Assembly (NCBI RefSeq): GCF_028069655.1
Contig: NZ_JAMCOS010000001.1
Coordinates: 4,370,001-4,434,000 of the forward strand
Direction of reading: 5' to 3'
Length of the DNA stretch: 64,000 nucleotides
Origin: Acidovorax sp. NCPPB 4044
GTDB taxonomy: Bacteria; Pseudomonadota; Gammaproteobacteria; Burkholderiales; Burkholderiaceae_C
The position numbers and the translations under genes were made by a program. This document shows positions 8,346-16,030 of the stretch, piece by piece. Each line of letters starts with the position of its first letter. Positions within the stretch are counted from its first letter, which is position 1. A model generated the notes under the pieces. The model was not told the origin of the DNA. It was given only the letters and a program-made list of their open reading frames with translations, and ran no database searches.

Positions 8346-9375
8346 CCAAGACAAGTCTCCAGCCGTTGTGGGGGCTGGTTTTTTTGCGCTTGACGTGCTG
8401 GTGGATACGCAGCGGTCGTATCGAGCACTCGGTGGGTCTGCGGGAAACGTCTTGGCGATCTTGGGCTACTTCGGCTGGAACACCATGCCCGTTGCCCAGC
8501 TTGGCCGCGACTCTGCTGCAGAACTCATCCGTACAGAGTTTGTCGCCTTGGGGGCAGAGACATCGTTCCTGCGATGCTCGTCCGATGTGCGCACGCCTGT
8601 CGTTTATCAACGGATCCGTGAAGGGCGTCCCAGCTACAGCCTCTCATGCCCTGTGTGCGGTCATCGCGGTTCACCGCATGGGTACGGTCCTGGGGCCTTG
8701 GCTCTGGAGGTAGTCGAGCATTCGCCGTCACCAGCCGTCTTCTTCTTTGATCGCGCGAATGCATTGAATGCAACGTTGGCGGAACACTTTCGCTCGCACG
8801 GCGCGATGGTTGTGTTCGAGCCTTCGCGTGCCAGCGACGATTCTTTCTTCAAGCGATGCGTCGAGTTGAGCAGCGTTGTGAAATACGCGTCCGACAGAAT
8901 CGACTCTCTCGACATTGATGGGGACTTCCTTGAAGTCCGCACGCTCGGCGCGGATGGACTCTCGTATCGCATGCCCGACTCGACGCGATGGGTCGAGATG
9001 CCTGCAATCCCCGCGCCATTTGTAGCGGACAGCAGTGGATCGGGTGATTGGTGTACTGCGGGCGCCATCCATTGGATCCTTGACCGCGAGGCCAGTCATC
9101 AGCCCCTTGGCCACGCCGAGGTCCAGGCGGCGTTCCGATTTGGCCAAGCGCTGGCGTCCCTGAACTGTCGACATCAAGGGGCACGCACGCTCGCGCGCAA
9201 CGTGTCTTCCGAACACCTACTGGGCTTTGCCAAGTGGCTTAGCTCATCCGGCACAGGTGGTACCGGCGCACTCCACGTTGCGTCGACCTCCACGTGGGGG
9301 CCCTGCAACGAGGCGAACTCAAGCAACTGGGAGGCGCGAGTCGCGCACCTATGCTGCCAACAGCTCTCGTCCTGA
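8326..9375 (+). CDS. PfkB/ribokinase-family kinase with Cys-x2-Cys insertion
   Basis: Family features include GAGFFALDV at the N-terminus, ALGGSAGNVLAILGYFGW (substrate-binding GG and N) near residue 37, a GRDSAAELI stretch, and DSSGSGDW at 235-242. The last is a variant of the DTxGAGD anion-hole motif whose final Asp is the usual catalytic base. The fold phosphorylates ribose, nucleosides or similar sugars. Unusual is CPVCGHRG at residues 108-115, a zinc-knuckle-like insertion where the lid would be. The last 45 residues (Gly/Ser/Trp-rich) are not part of the family. It is the last gene of the operon, and its 3' end overlaps the converging NADAR gene by 27 bases. Confidence 0.75.
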   Translation: MSPIRHSQDKSPAVVGAGFFALDVLVDTQRSYRALGGSAGNVLAILGYFGWNTMPVAQLGRDSAAELIRTEFVALGAETSFLRCSSDVRTPVVYQRIREGRPSYSLSCPVCGHRGSPHGYGPGALALEVVEHSPSPAVFFFDRANALNATLAEHFRSHGAMVVFEPSRASDDSFFKRCVELSSVVKYASDRIDSLDIDGDFLEVRTLGADGLSYRMPDSTRWVEMPAIPAPFVADSSGSGDWCTAGAIHWILDREASHQPLGHAEVQAAFRFGQALASLNCRHQGARTLARNVSSEHLLGFAKWLSSSGTGGTGALHVASTSTWGPCNEANSSNWEARVAHLCCQQLSS

Positions 9376-9858
9376 CTGGCGGGTAGCGCGCTTCTTGCGT
9401 CCGGATGTTTGCTTTAGGAGTTCGGCGCGAACTTCCATCAGGAGAACGCCGAGCATATTCTTGCCTACACCGTTGACCTCGCCCCAGAGTCGATTGACAG
9501 AATTGTCGACGGTGGCCGCCTCGACCAGCCTCGCATCCCCCGTGGACAGCAGTAGCCCTGCCAGGTCTTCGTGCTGAGTGAACTTCGCGTGCAGAACCTT
9601 CTTCATGCGATCGAATTTGGTTTTCGACCAATCTGGACTGATATCCCAGACGTAGAGCCCATGCGCAGCCATGGCCAGCAGCGCAGGGCTGGGAGCGGCC
9701 ATCAGCCAATCACGCACGGCATCTTTGCGCGGCTTGCCCGCTTGATAGGCGTGCTCAGATGTGGGATACGCCACATCTTCGAAGAAGACCGGGCGGCGGT
9801 ACAGGTTGCTGAACGCACCATACGGTTTCTCGCTTGCTCGGTAGAACTTGATATCCAT
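9349..9858 (-). CDS. NADAR (YbiA-like, DUF1768) domain protein
   Basis: This 169-residue protein matches the NADAR/YbiA fold from end to end. The opening KFYRASEKPYGAFSNLYRRP corresponds to the family's F-x-(5-10)-FSNF start. It is followed by YPTSEHAYQAGKP (conserved S-E-H and Q-x-x-K/A-type catalytic patch) and the late VNRLWGEVNGVGKNMLG (conserved W and GKN). Known members cleave N-glycosidic bonds of riboflavin precursors or remove ADP-ribose from guanine in DNA. ATG 9858 has AAGGAG seven bases upstream. It follows an HTH gene by 21 bases on the same strand and converges on the PfkB operon. About 20 Arg/Lys-rich residues at the C-terminus are extra. Confidence 0.85.
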   Translation of the reverse strand: MDIKFYRASEKPYGAFSNLYRRPVFFEDVAYPTSEHAYQAGKPRKDAVRDWLMAAPSPALLAMAAHGLYVWDISPDWSKTKFDRMKKVLHAKFTQHEDLAGLLLSTGDARLVEAATVDNSVNRLWGEVNGVGKNMLGVLLMEVRAELLKQTSGRKKRATRQSGRELLAA

Positions 9859-9879
9859 AGCGACTCCTTGGAACGACAT

Positions 9880-10158
9880 CTATTCGGCGCGCGGTGTCGC
9901 ACTCTCATGCCACATGCTGAGAAGCTTCATCTGCTCTGCCTGATCGGGAACTAAACAGATCAGCCGCAGCATGGCTACGGCGCCTTGGGGCGTTCGTCGC
10001 CCTCCTAGCCACTCCTGGAGGGCACGATGGCTGATGCCAATCTCCTCTGCGACCTGTTTTTGCGAAACGGACGCATGCCGAGCGCGCTCCACACTCAGGA
10101 TGGCAGTGCGTACAAGCTCGGAAAACCTTTGTTCGTCGGTAAGGAGGTCGGGTTCCAC
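9880..10158 (-). CDS. XRE-like helix-turn-helix regulator
   Basis: This 92-residue protein has a lambda-repressor-type HTH: VSQKQVAEEIGISHRALQEW followed by LGGRRTPQG. It starts with GTG at 10158. It lies just upstream of the NADAR gene in the same direction, so it probably controls that pair. The DNA immediately upstream is AT-rich with perfect palindromes that could be its operators. Autoregulation is an inference from layout. Confidence 0.75.
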   Translation of the reverse strand: MEPDLLTDEQRFSELVRTAILSVERARHASVSQKQVAEEIGISHRALQEWLGGRRTPQGAVAMLRLICLVPDQAEQMKLLSMWHESATPRAE

Positions 10159-10173
10159 GCAAATGTGTGATCT

Positions 10174-10234
10174 TTATGCGCATAAGTGTGTCATATACAC
10201 GCAAAAATGCGTATTTGTGTTTTTATACAGTATA
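10174..10234. promoter_or_regulatory. cluster of palindromes upstream of HTH-NADAR
   Basis: Three inverted repeats lie in 61 bases: a perfect 12-base TTATGCGCATAA at 10174-10185, ACGCA-AAAA-TGCGT at 10199-10212, and TATAC-A-GTATA at 10224-10234. The first two share an ATGCG(C/T) core. Their position right before the regulator's start makes them likely operator or promoter sites. This is inferred from symmetry and location only. Confidence 0.5.
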
Positions 10235-10301
10235 TAGACTGTCGCAAAGGCAAGCGATAGCTAAGTTCATCGGCTTGTTGGTCCCCGCTCGTTGCGGATG
10301 G

Positions 10302-10511
10302 ATGGCGGCGGGTGGCTTGACCACATCGAGCAAGACGAAGATGGTCGAGGTTGTTGCAAGCGCTCTCCTAGAGGAAGACGTCGACGCCTATCTGTGCCAG
10401 TGCCTGCGGGCACGGAGCCAGCTTGCGGCGAAGTCCGCGCCTAGTGAGCCTGTCATCGACTGGAGCCTCGTCCGCAAGAATTTTGGATTGGCACTGTTTC
10501 CGTCGATTTAA
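10302..10511 (+). CDS. possible short ORF, doubtful
   Basis: A 69-codon frame (MAAGGLTTSSKTKM to FGLALFPSI) lies between the HTH operator region and a transposase relic. The sequence DWSLVRKNFGLALF looks protein-like, but I see no ribosome-binding site and no family. It may be the tail of a gene destroyed by the neighbouring insertion events. The remaining bases 10235-10301 and 10512-10619 hold nothing I can support. Confidence 0.2.
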   Translation: MAAGGLTTSSKTKMVEVVASALLEEDVDAYLCQCLRARSQLAAKSAPSEPVIDWSLVRKNFGLALFPSI

Positions 10512-10619
10512 GCTGAAGTTCTTCCTCGCGAGTGCATAGGGTTGATCTGTAATAAAAGGCCACCCAAGATGCGGTTCATTACACGCGTCTGATGTTGCCC
10601 CCGTATTCCAGACCCCACC

Positions 10620-11102
10620 CTATTCGCAATAAAGCAATTGGTCAGCCCTTGCAGCCTGTTGCCGCCTGAACTCCCGAGGCGACCGCATTTCCAGCGAAGA
10701 ATGCGGATGCACCTCGTTGAAGTGCTTAAAGGCCGCTGGCAGTTGCGCCAGTACCGTCTGCGCGTCACGCAGGTCCATGCGGGCCACGTAGTCACGTTTG
10801 AAGGTGTTCACGAAGCTCTCGGCCATGCCGTTGCTCTGCGGGCTGCAGACGGGCGTGTTGATGGGCTTCAAGCCCAGCGCGCGTGCCAGTGCCCTCGTTT
10901 CGGCGGCGATGTAGGCACCGCCGTTGTCACTGAGGAATTGCAACTCCTTGCCCTGCGGGACCGCTTCGACCGAGCCGAAGCGGCGTTCGACGGCCTCGAT
11001 GAGCATCTCGCGCACCGGTTCGCCTGGCGGCCCCTTGCCCTCCCATGCACGCCAAGCGATCACCTCACGGTCGCAGCAGTCCTTGGCGAAGGTGGTCTCA
11101 CC
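10620..11102 (-). pseudogene. IS3-family transposase OrfB, C-terminal part
   Basis: The fragment carries the second half of a DDE domain: FLSDNGGAYIAAETRALARA (second Asp), a CSPQSNGMAESFVNTFKRDY block (catalytic Glu) and the C-terminal HFNEVHPHSSLEMRSPREFR. The S-P-Q-S-N-G-M-A-E block is typical of the IS2-like subgroup. The frame continues upstream to about 11102, where it stops abruptly at AT-rich unrelated DNA. The first Asp and all of OrfA are therefore gone. It is a truncated relic, unrelated to the intact IS3 elements nearby. Confidence 0.85.
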
Positions 11103-11245
11103 AATTGATTATATTTTAAAACTTCCCCTCAATTTATATTTCTGCCTATCTCAGAAATTTTTTGACAATCCTAAAGCATGCAAACGAGTCGATTCAGACA
11201 CAATTTGCTACCATATGGTAACTTCGTTAATTTAAGCGTGTAAAA

Positions 11246-11596
11246 ATGGATCCACTTGCATCGTCGCCGCAGCCTCTCCATTCAATGGTGCCGATAATTT
11301 TCATCTTGTCTTTCTTAATGCTTGCTGCTTTTCTGCTACTGGGGTTTATCACTAATTGGCTTACGCGCCGTTATTGGCTAAACGCTGCTTGGGTTTTCTT
11401 TTGGCTTTTGCTTGCATTTGCCGTAGGCGTCACTGTGTTCACGTTAATGGACGACAGCATTACGCTTCAGGGCCATCGCATCATTGGTCAAGCAACTGCT
11501 GCACTCATTCCATCTTTGTTGCTTTCATTTTTCTTGGGCAAGCGCTTCCAGAGGAAGGCACGAGCATTCCGTGCTCAGGCCATGCATCAGTCCTGA
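11246..11596 (+). CDS. small membrane protein with about three helices, unknown
   Basis: This 116-residue protein has three hydrophobic stretches: about residues 14-36 (VPIIFILSFLMLAAFLLLGF), 46-68 (AAWVFFWLLLAFAVGVTVF) and 84-98 (ALIPSLLLSFFLG). A basic tail (KRFQRKARAFR) follows. The base composition upstream is strongly AT-rich. A perfect palindrome TACCATATGGTA lies at 11209-11220, 25 bases before the start, and could be an operator. No family is recognised. It is an isolated gene with no same-strand neighbour within 600 bases. Confidence 0.5.
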   Translation: MDPLASSPQPLHSMVPIIFILSFLMLAAFLLLGFITNWLTRRYWLNAAWVFFWLLLAFAVGVTVFTLMDDSITLQGHRIIGQATAALIPSLLLSFFLGKRFQRKARAFRAQAMHQS

Positions 11597-12389
11597 CCGT
11601 TCCGAGTCATCGCCCCTCTATGCAGGAGACGGCGATGACAAAGCGCAGGTCCGGCTAAGGTGAGAAGGCGCTCGCCCGAGGCGTAGACTCGGAGCATTTA
11701 CGTCACAGCACATCCTACTGATGTGCGATATCGTCTCCCGAATGGTCGCATGCGACGTTCGAGAAACTCACCGCCGAGCTTGATCATCTCGGTGAAGTGC
11801 AGGTCTGCGCAGCGTCCATCCGCAGGACGCTGCGTGCGCAAGGCATCCTTGAGTTTGAAGCCAGCGCGGCAGGCCCGAGGCCAGTGCATCAGAGCCGAGG
11901 CCTGAATGGCCGTGAGTTAGCGCCAGCGCTACGCGCTACACCACGGCGCACCGGCGTGAAGCTGGCCAATACCGATCTGACCGACGCAGTGTCGCCTAGT
12001 CGTTGATCTCTTCGAGCGCCCCGGGGGCACCTCGTGGCGCCCCGGCGCACTATGTGCCGGCAGACACTTGCTGCTACACGCTGCGAACAGGTTGTGCGTT
12101 GCGGCTCTGAAGAGCGCTCAAATGTGCAGCTATGGGGCTTGTCGTCTATTCTGAGAGATGGTGCGGAACAGAATTCGCTTAGGTTGACGGCGCAGATTGC
12201 GCTATGCCAGAATCGACATAAGGGCTTGGAGACGCCCTGCAGGATCGTCGGCGCCGCCAACGCCGATAGCAAGCTCTCCCGCACGGATACCGAGCGTTTT
12301 TTGTTCATGACATGTGCCCACCCGGGCCATTCAAATTCCCACTGGCGGCCTTGGGGAAATTGTGTGGCGTAACCACGTGGAGTTTCATC
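11597..12389. other. 793-base gap without a supported gene
   Basis: Several short frames on both strands overlap each other and none has a motif or a ribosome-binding site. The base composition is mixed. A GC-rich imperfect hairpin lies around 12018-12048 (CGCCCCGGGGGCACCTCGTGG region). I see no tRNA and no insertion-sequence ends here. It may be decayed coding DNA. Confidence 0.3.
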
Positions 12390-14186
12390 ATGTCTGTTCA
12401 ATCTTTGCCTACCGAGCATCGGCTCGGCTTTCTCCTCCTTCGCGACAACCATGCCGTACCCTTACGGGGTATCTCGCCGACTGAGATTAAGGCCGGTGCG
12501 AAGCATCACATCCCGAACCCAGACCACGAACCGCTCAAGCATCGGCTACTGCTCAATGCGATCGTTGACAGACTGGGTTTCGACGGCGACTTTGGTACCT
12601 TCCAACATCGGGGATGGCCCGAATTTCAGAAGTTTCTAGCGACCCACAGATGCACCCGTCGTGCCGGACTCTTCCCTGTGGACCATGGCGGCTGCATAGA
12701 CCTTTTTTTCACGAAATATCAAGGCCCTACGCCCGAGCAGTTGGCGGATCGGGTTTTCGTTGGTGAGACGCCTGCTGCGCCGGTGTTTCTTGGCTATGGG
12801 GTGGACTGGTCTGCTTGGGATCAGGGCAACGGCTATCGCGTTCCTGCAAGTGCCATCGACTGGATCCCAGGAGATCGGACATCTGCCAAAAAGCTTGCCC
12901 AGCACTTGTTTGCTCAGAGGCACGCCCTCATGGGCCACTGGGGGTTTCTCGACGACAAGCTCGTCAAAACGCCTCTGAAGTCCATAGAAGAGAAAACGTA
13001 TTGGGAGAACGGATCGGATCTGTCCGACCGTCAAGCAAGTAAAGCCACTACCTTCAATGCGATTCAAGCATTTCGATCTGTGTTCGACAGTCGACCCGAG
13101 GGTTGGGCGCGTGTCTTGCGGTTCAACGAGCGACTCGCAGTGCTGCGGGCGCATTCCGGGGAATGGGACCTTCTGTGGATGGGTTACTGCGAGCAGGAGC
13201 CGCCGGAAGCAAAGGCTCATGGGCAATCACAAGGTCTGGCAGTCGAAGACCTTGCAATCAGCCTGATGAGTCAGAGCGACCACCGACGCTCTGTGCATTT
13301 TCAGCAAGGTGTTTGGCGAGAAAAGGATGCTCACGAAGCAGAGCACGCTTTCTACAAAAGAGGCAACAGCATCGCCCAGCGACGGATGACGAGTGACGCT
13401 GATGTGCTGCTTTCCTGGGCGCGAGAGCAGGGCTTTGTAGAAGCGCCTGTCCCGGCGCAGTTGTCTGAGACTACGCCACCCGGATTCAAAGTCATGACGT
13501 TGGGTGGTCGTCGATTGGCAGTCAGCGAGATGGTGACCGTTGACAGCTTCGACAGGATGCTCACGGAATCAGGCTATGGGCAGAGGCGCGCCCCAGACAG
13601 CGAGACGCTAGAGAGAGCCAATGGAAAAAGCGTAGGCTCAGATCCCGTTGGTGCTTCGTGGGCCGACGCGCAAGCCTATTGCGCATGGTTGGAGCGAAAG
13701 CTTGCCGTCGCCGTCCGCTTGCTCAAGCGCGAGGAGTTTCGGGCGCTGCGACCGGCCTACTCAAATCACTACGATCTTTTGGCGCAATTCGACTTTCCTT
13801 GGGAGCATTCGCCACCTCAGCAAATTCGCACGCACAAGCGCGGAGACGAGCCTCTGCAGGTTCCCTCCGCTGTTTGCTGGAGCGAATCGCGATTTTTTAG
13901 TACTGAGCCCCAGCAGTCGGAGCATATGCGGGGCAGTGGCTTAGCGACAAAGAGTAGTAAACGATGGATCGAGGATTTTCCACCACATGCTTCGTGGATG
14001 TCTCCTCTACCCGTGCAAAAGCACCAAGACCTGAGGTTCATCGACGCTTGGGATGCCTATGAGTGGTGCCAAGAAAAGGGTTGGGTGAATGGGCGATTTT
14101 GGGAAGGCCCGATCGGCTCGACATCCTGGGGCGCCTACAAGAACTTGAAGACGACGTTCCGCGTTGTTTTGGACCTTGAGGGGTAG
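12390..14186 (+). CDS. large protein with degenerate formylglycine-enzyme (FGE/C-lectin) domain
   Basis: The product is about 598 residues. Residues 350-598 show traces of the FGE-sulfatase fold: VGASWADAQAYCAWLERKL, like the family's PV-x-(V/S)-W-x-(D/E)-A-x-x-(Y/F)-C-x-W-L; then RLLKREEFRAL where RLPTEAEWE is normal; a late GSTSWGAYKNL; and a final TTFRVVLD, like the usual GFR end. The catalytic Cys pair of true FGE is not evident, so it is probably a binding or structural version. Residues 1-340 are soluble with no recognised family. ATG 12390 with GGAG upstream is favoured over 12312. A zinc-ribbon/lipoprotein frame follows 6 bases downstream. Confidence 0.55.
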   Translation: MSVQSLPTEHRLGFLLLRDNHAVPLRGISPTEIKAGAKHHIPNPDHEPLKHRLLLNAIVDRLGFDGDFGTFQHRGWPEFQKFLATHRCTRRAGLFPVDHGGCIDLFFTKYQGPTPEQLADRVFVGETPAAPVFLGYGVDWSAWDQGNGYRVPASAIDWIPGDRTSAKKLAQHLFAQRHALMGHWGFLDDKLVKTPLKSIEEKTYWENGSDLSDRQASKATTFNAIQAFRSVFDSRPEGWARVLRFNERLAVLRAHSGEWDLLWMGYCEQEPPEAKAHGQSQGLAVEDLAISLMSQSDHRRSVHFQQGVWREKDAHEAEHAFYKRGNSIAQRRMTSDADVLLSWAREQGFVEAPVPAQLSETTPPGFKVMTLGGRRLAVSEMVTVDSFDRMLTESGYGQRRAPDSETLERANGKSVGSDPVGASWADAQAYCAWLERKLAVAVRLLKREEFRALRPAYSNHYDLLAQFDFPWEHSPPQQIRTHKRGDEPLQVPSAVCWSESRFFSTEPQQSEHMRGSGLATKSSKRWIEDFPPHASWMSPLPVQKHQDLRFIDAWDAYEWCQEKGWVNGRFWEGPIGSTSWGAYKNLKTTFRVVLDLEG

Positions 14187-14191
14187 AGACA

Positions 14192-15376
14192 ATGTACCTT
14201 TCAAACGATGGCGCCTGCATAGGCGCCAATGGAAAGCCGCGCAAGTCCTATGGCGATCAAGTCGGCACAGATATCGCAGCCCATCATGTTTTCGCACTGC
14301 ACGGAAAGAAGGTAGTCTCATATTCATGTGGTCAGTGTGGTGCCTGGCACTTGGCCCCAAAAGAGCGTTACACGCCATGCCGATTTTGTGGGCAATGCGG
14401 GAAGGAGGCCTACGACACGGAGTACTTCGCCCAGCTTGTTAGACCGCTAGTCGGAGGCTCTGATGGAAGATGCGGCATCCTGCTACTAAAAAGTCCTGAG
14501 GGATTATTGCAATTGATAAATCGCTCTCTGCTCTCCGCTCTAATGGCATCCTGCCTCACAGGATGTTCGCTGAATGATGGTAGTCGGACCCTAGTCCTCA
14601 TCCCTAATCCCATCGGCGCCGTTGCCTCGCAGATCGAACAACATCGAATTAAGGGACCCAACGATTCGTGGACACTATTCGTGGACCGCCGCCGTGAACG
14701 CGAAAACGAATTGGGCTTTGGGTTCAATCGCTTGTGCGATGAGCTCTCAATCAACGAGAGTCAGCTCATTCAAATTTCCGGGTTCCGTATTCTGAAGATG
14801 AATAGTCTGGCCTCCTTCCCTGCACGGGGCTACCCGACCGCAATCGATTTTTATGGTTCGTTCAACAGCAGTCGCAAGCGAGCGGTGACTGTTGTTGAGG
14901 CGATCGAAACCGCCATCGCGTCAGAAGGACTCTCTGCCATATTGGAGTTTCAGGAAGAAGGGGTTTGGAAGAGAAGCCGGTTCGATCCAAACGTAGGGCG
15001 GACTGTGAAATCCGACGCAGTGGATCTTGTCGCGTCCCACGGAATCGTATTTACACAAATTCCGACACAACATGAAGATCGATATTCGATCTACGCTGTC
15101 GAAATTAGGATCATTGAACTCGCAACAGGTAAGGTCATTGCGAGGAACGTCGGTTTGGTAAAAGACATCTACCTTGGCGCGCACAACAGGTTTGCGCTGC
15201 TTCCGGACTCAGGGCGGTGCGGGTACCCGGTAGAGGAGAATTTCGTTGGGAGCTGGCTTCTTTCGCTGATTCGACCACATCCGGCCGGCTCAACAGACCC
15301 GTACGATGGCTTCGCGAAGAGACAGCCAGTGACAGACGAAAATAGACATTGGTCTAGTAGGAGTCGGCGACCATGA
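14192..15376 (+). CDS. zinc-ribbon region read through into a lipoprotein
   Basis: One open frame holds two unlike parts. Residues 1-75 are a small zinc-binding module with CGQCGAWHL and CRFCGQCG, like phage/ICE zinc-ribbon proteins. At about residue 108 a lipoprotein signal appears: NRSLLSALMASCLTGC with an LTGC lipobox, then a mature domain of about 260 residues of unknown fold. The signal peptide could start at TTG 14513 with GAGGGA nine bases upstream, giving a separate protein 14513-15376. So this may be two overlapping genes or a fusion formed by deletion. The frame starts 6 bases after the FGE-like gene, suggesting co-transcription. Confidence 0.5.
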   Translation: MYLSNDGACIGANGKPRKSYGDQVGTDIAAHHVFALHGKKVVSYSCGQCGAWHLAPKERYTPCRFCGQCGKEAYDTEYFAQLVRPLVGGSDGRCGILLLKSPEGLLQLINRSLLSALMASCLTGCSLNDGSRTLVLIPNPIGAVASQIEQHRIKGPNDSWTLFVDRRRERENELGFGFNRLCDELSINESQLIQISGFRILKMNSLASFPARGYPTAIDFYGSFNSSRKRAVTVVEAIETAIASEGLSAILEFQEEGVWKRSRFDPNVGRTVKSDAVDLVASHGIVFTQIPTQHEDRYSIYAVEIRIIELATGKVIARNVGLVKDIYLGAHNRFALLPDSGRCGYPVEENFVGSWLLSLIRPHPAGSTDPYDGFAKRQPVTDENRHWSSRSRRP

Positions 15377-15442
15377 TCGCGCGAGGTCCAATCCGGTTCC
15401 CGGACCAGCAATTGTGATCTAACAGGTCGTTCGACACGGACA

Positions 15443-15473
15443 CGCGCCGGCAGTGCGGCGCACTGCCGGCGCG
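15443..15473. repeat. perfect 14-bp GC-rich hairpin
   Basis: CGCGCCGGCAGTGC, a 3-base GGC loop and its exact complement give a very stable stem. No T-run follows on either strand, so it is not a standard terminator. It lies about 65 bases after the lipoprotein frame. It could be a REP-like element, a recombination site remnant or a structured RNA end. Confidence 0.6.
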
Positions 15474-15651
15474 TTCCGGTCAACTTCGGTGCTGAGCGTC
15501 CGCTTCTCAAAACAGTCACTGGCTGGTATTGGCAAAATTCTGCCTCATACGGCAAGCGGATGAGCGTGAAAAGCGCACCATAGTTGGACTCGGCACCGTC
15601 GTCCGTAAGTTGAGTCCTTTGCGACTGATCTTTGAGCGTAAGCGCTTCAAA

Positions 15652-15705
15652 TTCTCATTTAACTCCCGAATTTTCATCTATTCTCAAATAGCATTGACGA
15701 TTACA
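15652..15705 (+). repeat. Tn7-like transposon end-type repeat, copy A
   Basis: It contains TTCTCATTTAACT at 15652, a weaker TTTTCATCT in between and a terminal 25-mer at 15681-15705 beginning TTCTCAAATAGC and ending GATTACA. The same spacing and the same final ACA occur in copies B, C and D. The preceding 170 bases also show weak similarity to those before B and C (an AATTCTGCC...GGCAA pattern). Repeated TTCTCA units resemble transposase-binding sites. The flank after the terminus differs in each copy. Confidence 0.55.
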
Positions 15706-15779
15706 GGAGTGCGCATCATCGAGCTAGGGAGCGTCATAAGTTAATGGTGTAGGAATCAGCAGGCGTGAGCAAGACAAGA

Positions 15780-15960
15780 CTACAAATGACCGCTTCTGGC
15801 CGAGTTCTGCGCCTGCGGTAAAAGCACGAATGGCAAGTCGTGCCCCTGTCATCGCTCCGGAGCTGAGTCCAGATTCAAATTATTATTGAAAGCAAGAGTG
15901 CTTTAAATTCTCAATTAATAATGGCAATACACATTATTATCCATAAATTTGATCGCTACA
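15780..15960 (+). repeat. Tn7-like end-type repeat, degenerate copy A'
   Basis: The segment from about 15790 (CTTCTGGCCGAGTTCTGC...) to 15855 parallels the leader blocks before copies B and C, including a TCGTGCCCCT stretch. It is followed by AAATTCTCAATTAATAATGG at 15905 and a decayed terminus ending GATCGCTACA at 15960. It is more diverged than B and C, so it is either older or only a partial end. Confidence 0.4.
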
Positions 15961-16030
15961 CAAATGCCAATTACCATATTTTTCAGAGATATCAAAATGG
16001 CAAAAAATATTACGTCTGCAAGTGAATTGC

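Larger units (their letters stand above)
15377..16030. other. gene-free, partly AT-rich stretch
   Basis: This 654-base stretch contains the GC hairpin at 15443-15473 and the transposon-end-like copies A and A'. No open frame with a recognisable product or ribosome-binding site is present. It therefore seems to be junction DNA between successive insertions. Confidence 0.45.

Noticed and set aside
9905..10204. A 99-codon minus-strand frame overlapping the HTH gene
   Set aside because: It is a different reading of the same DNA, without motif; the overlapping HTH frame has a clear helix-turn-helix.
12390..14186. Diversity-generating retroelement with the FGE-like protein as variable target
   Set aside because: No reverse transcriptase gene, template repeat or adenine-rich variable repeat was seen near the 3' end.
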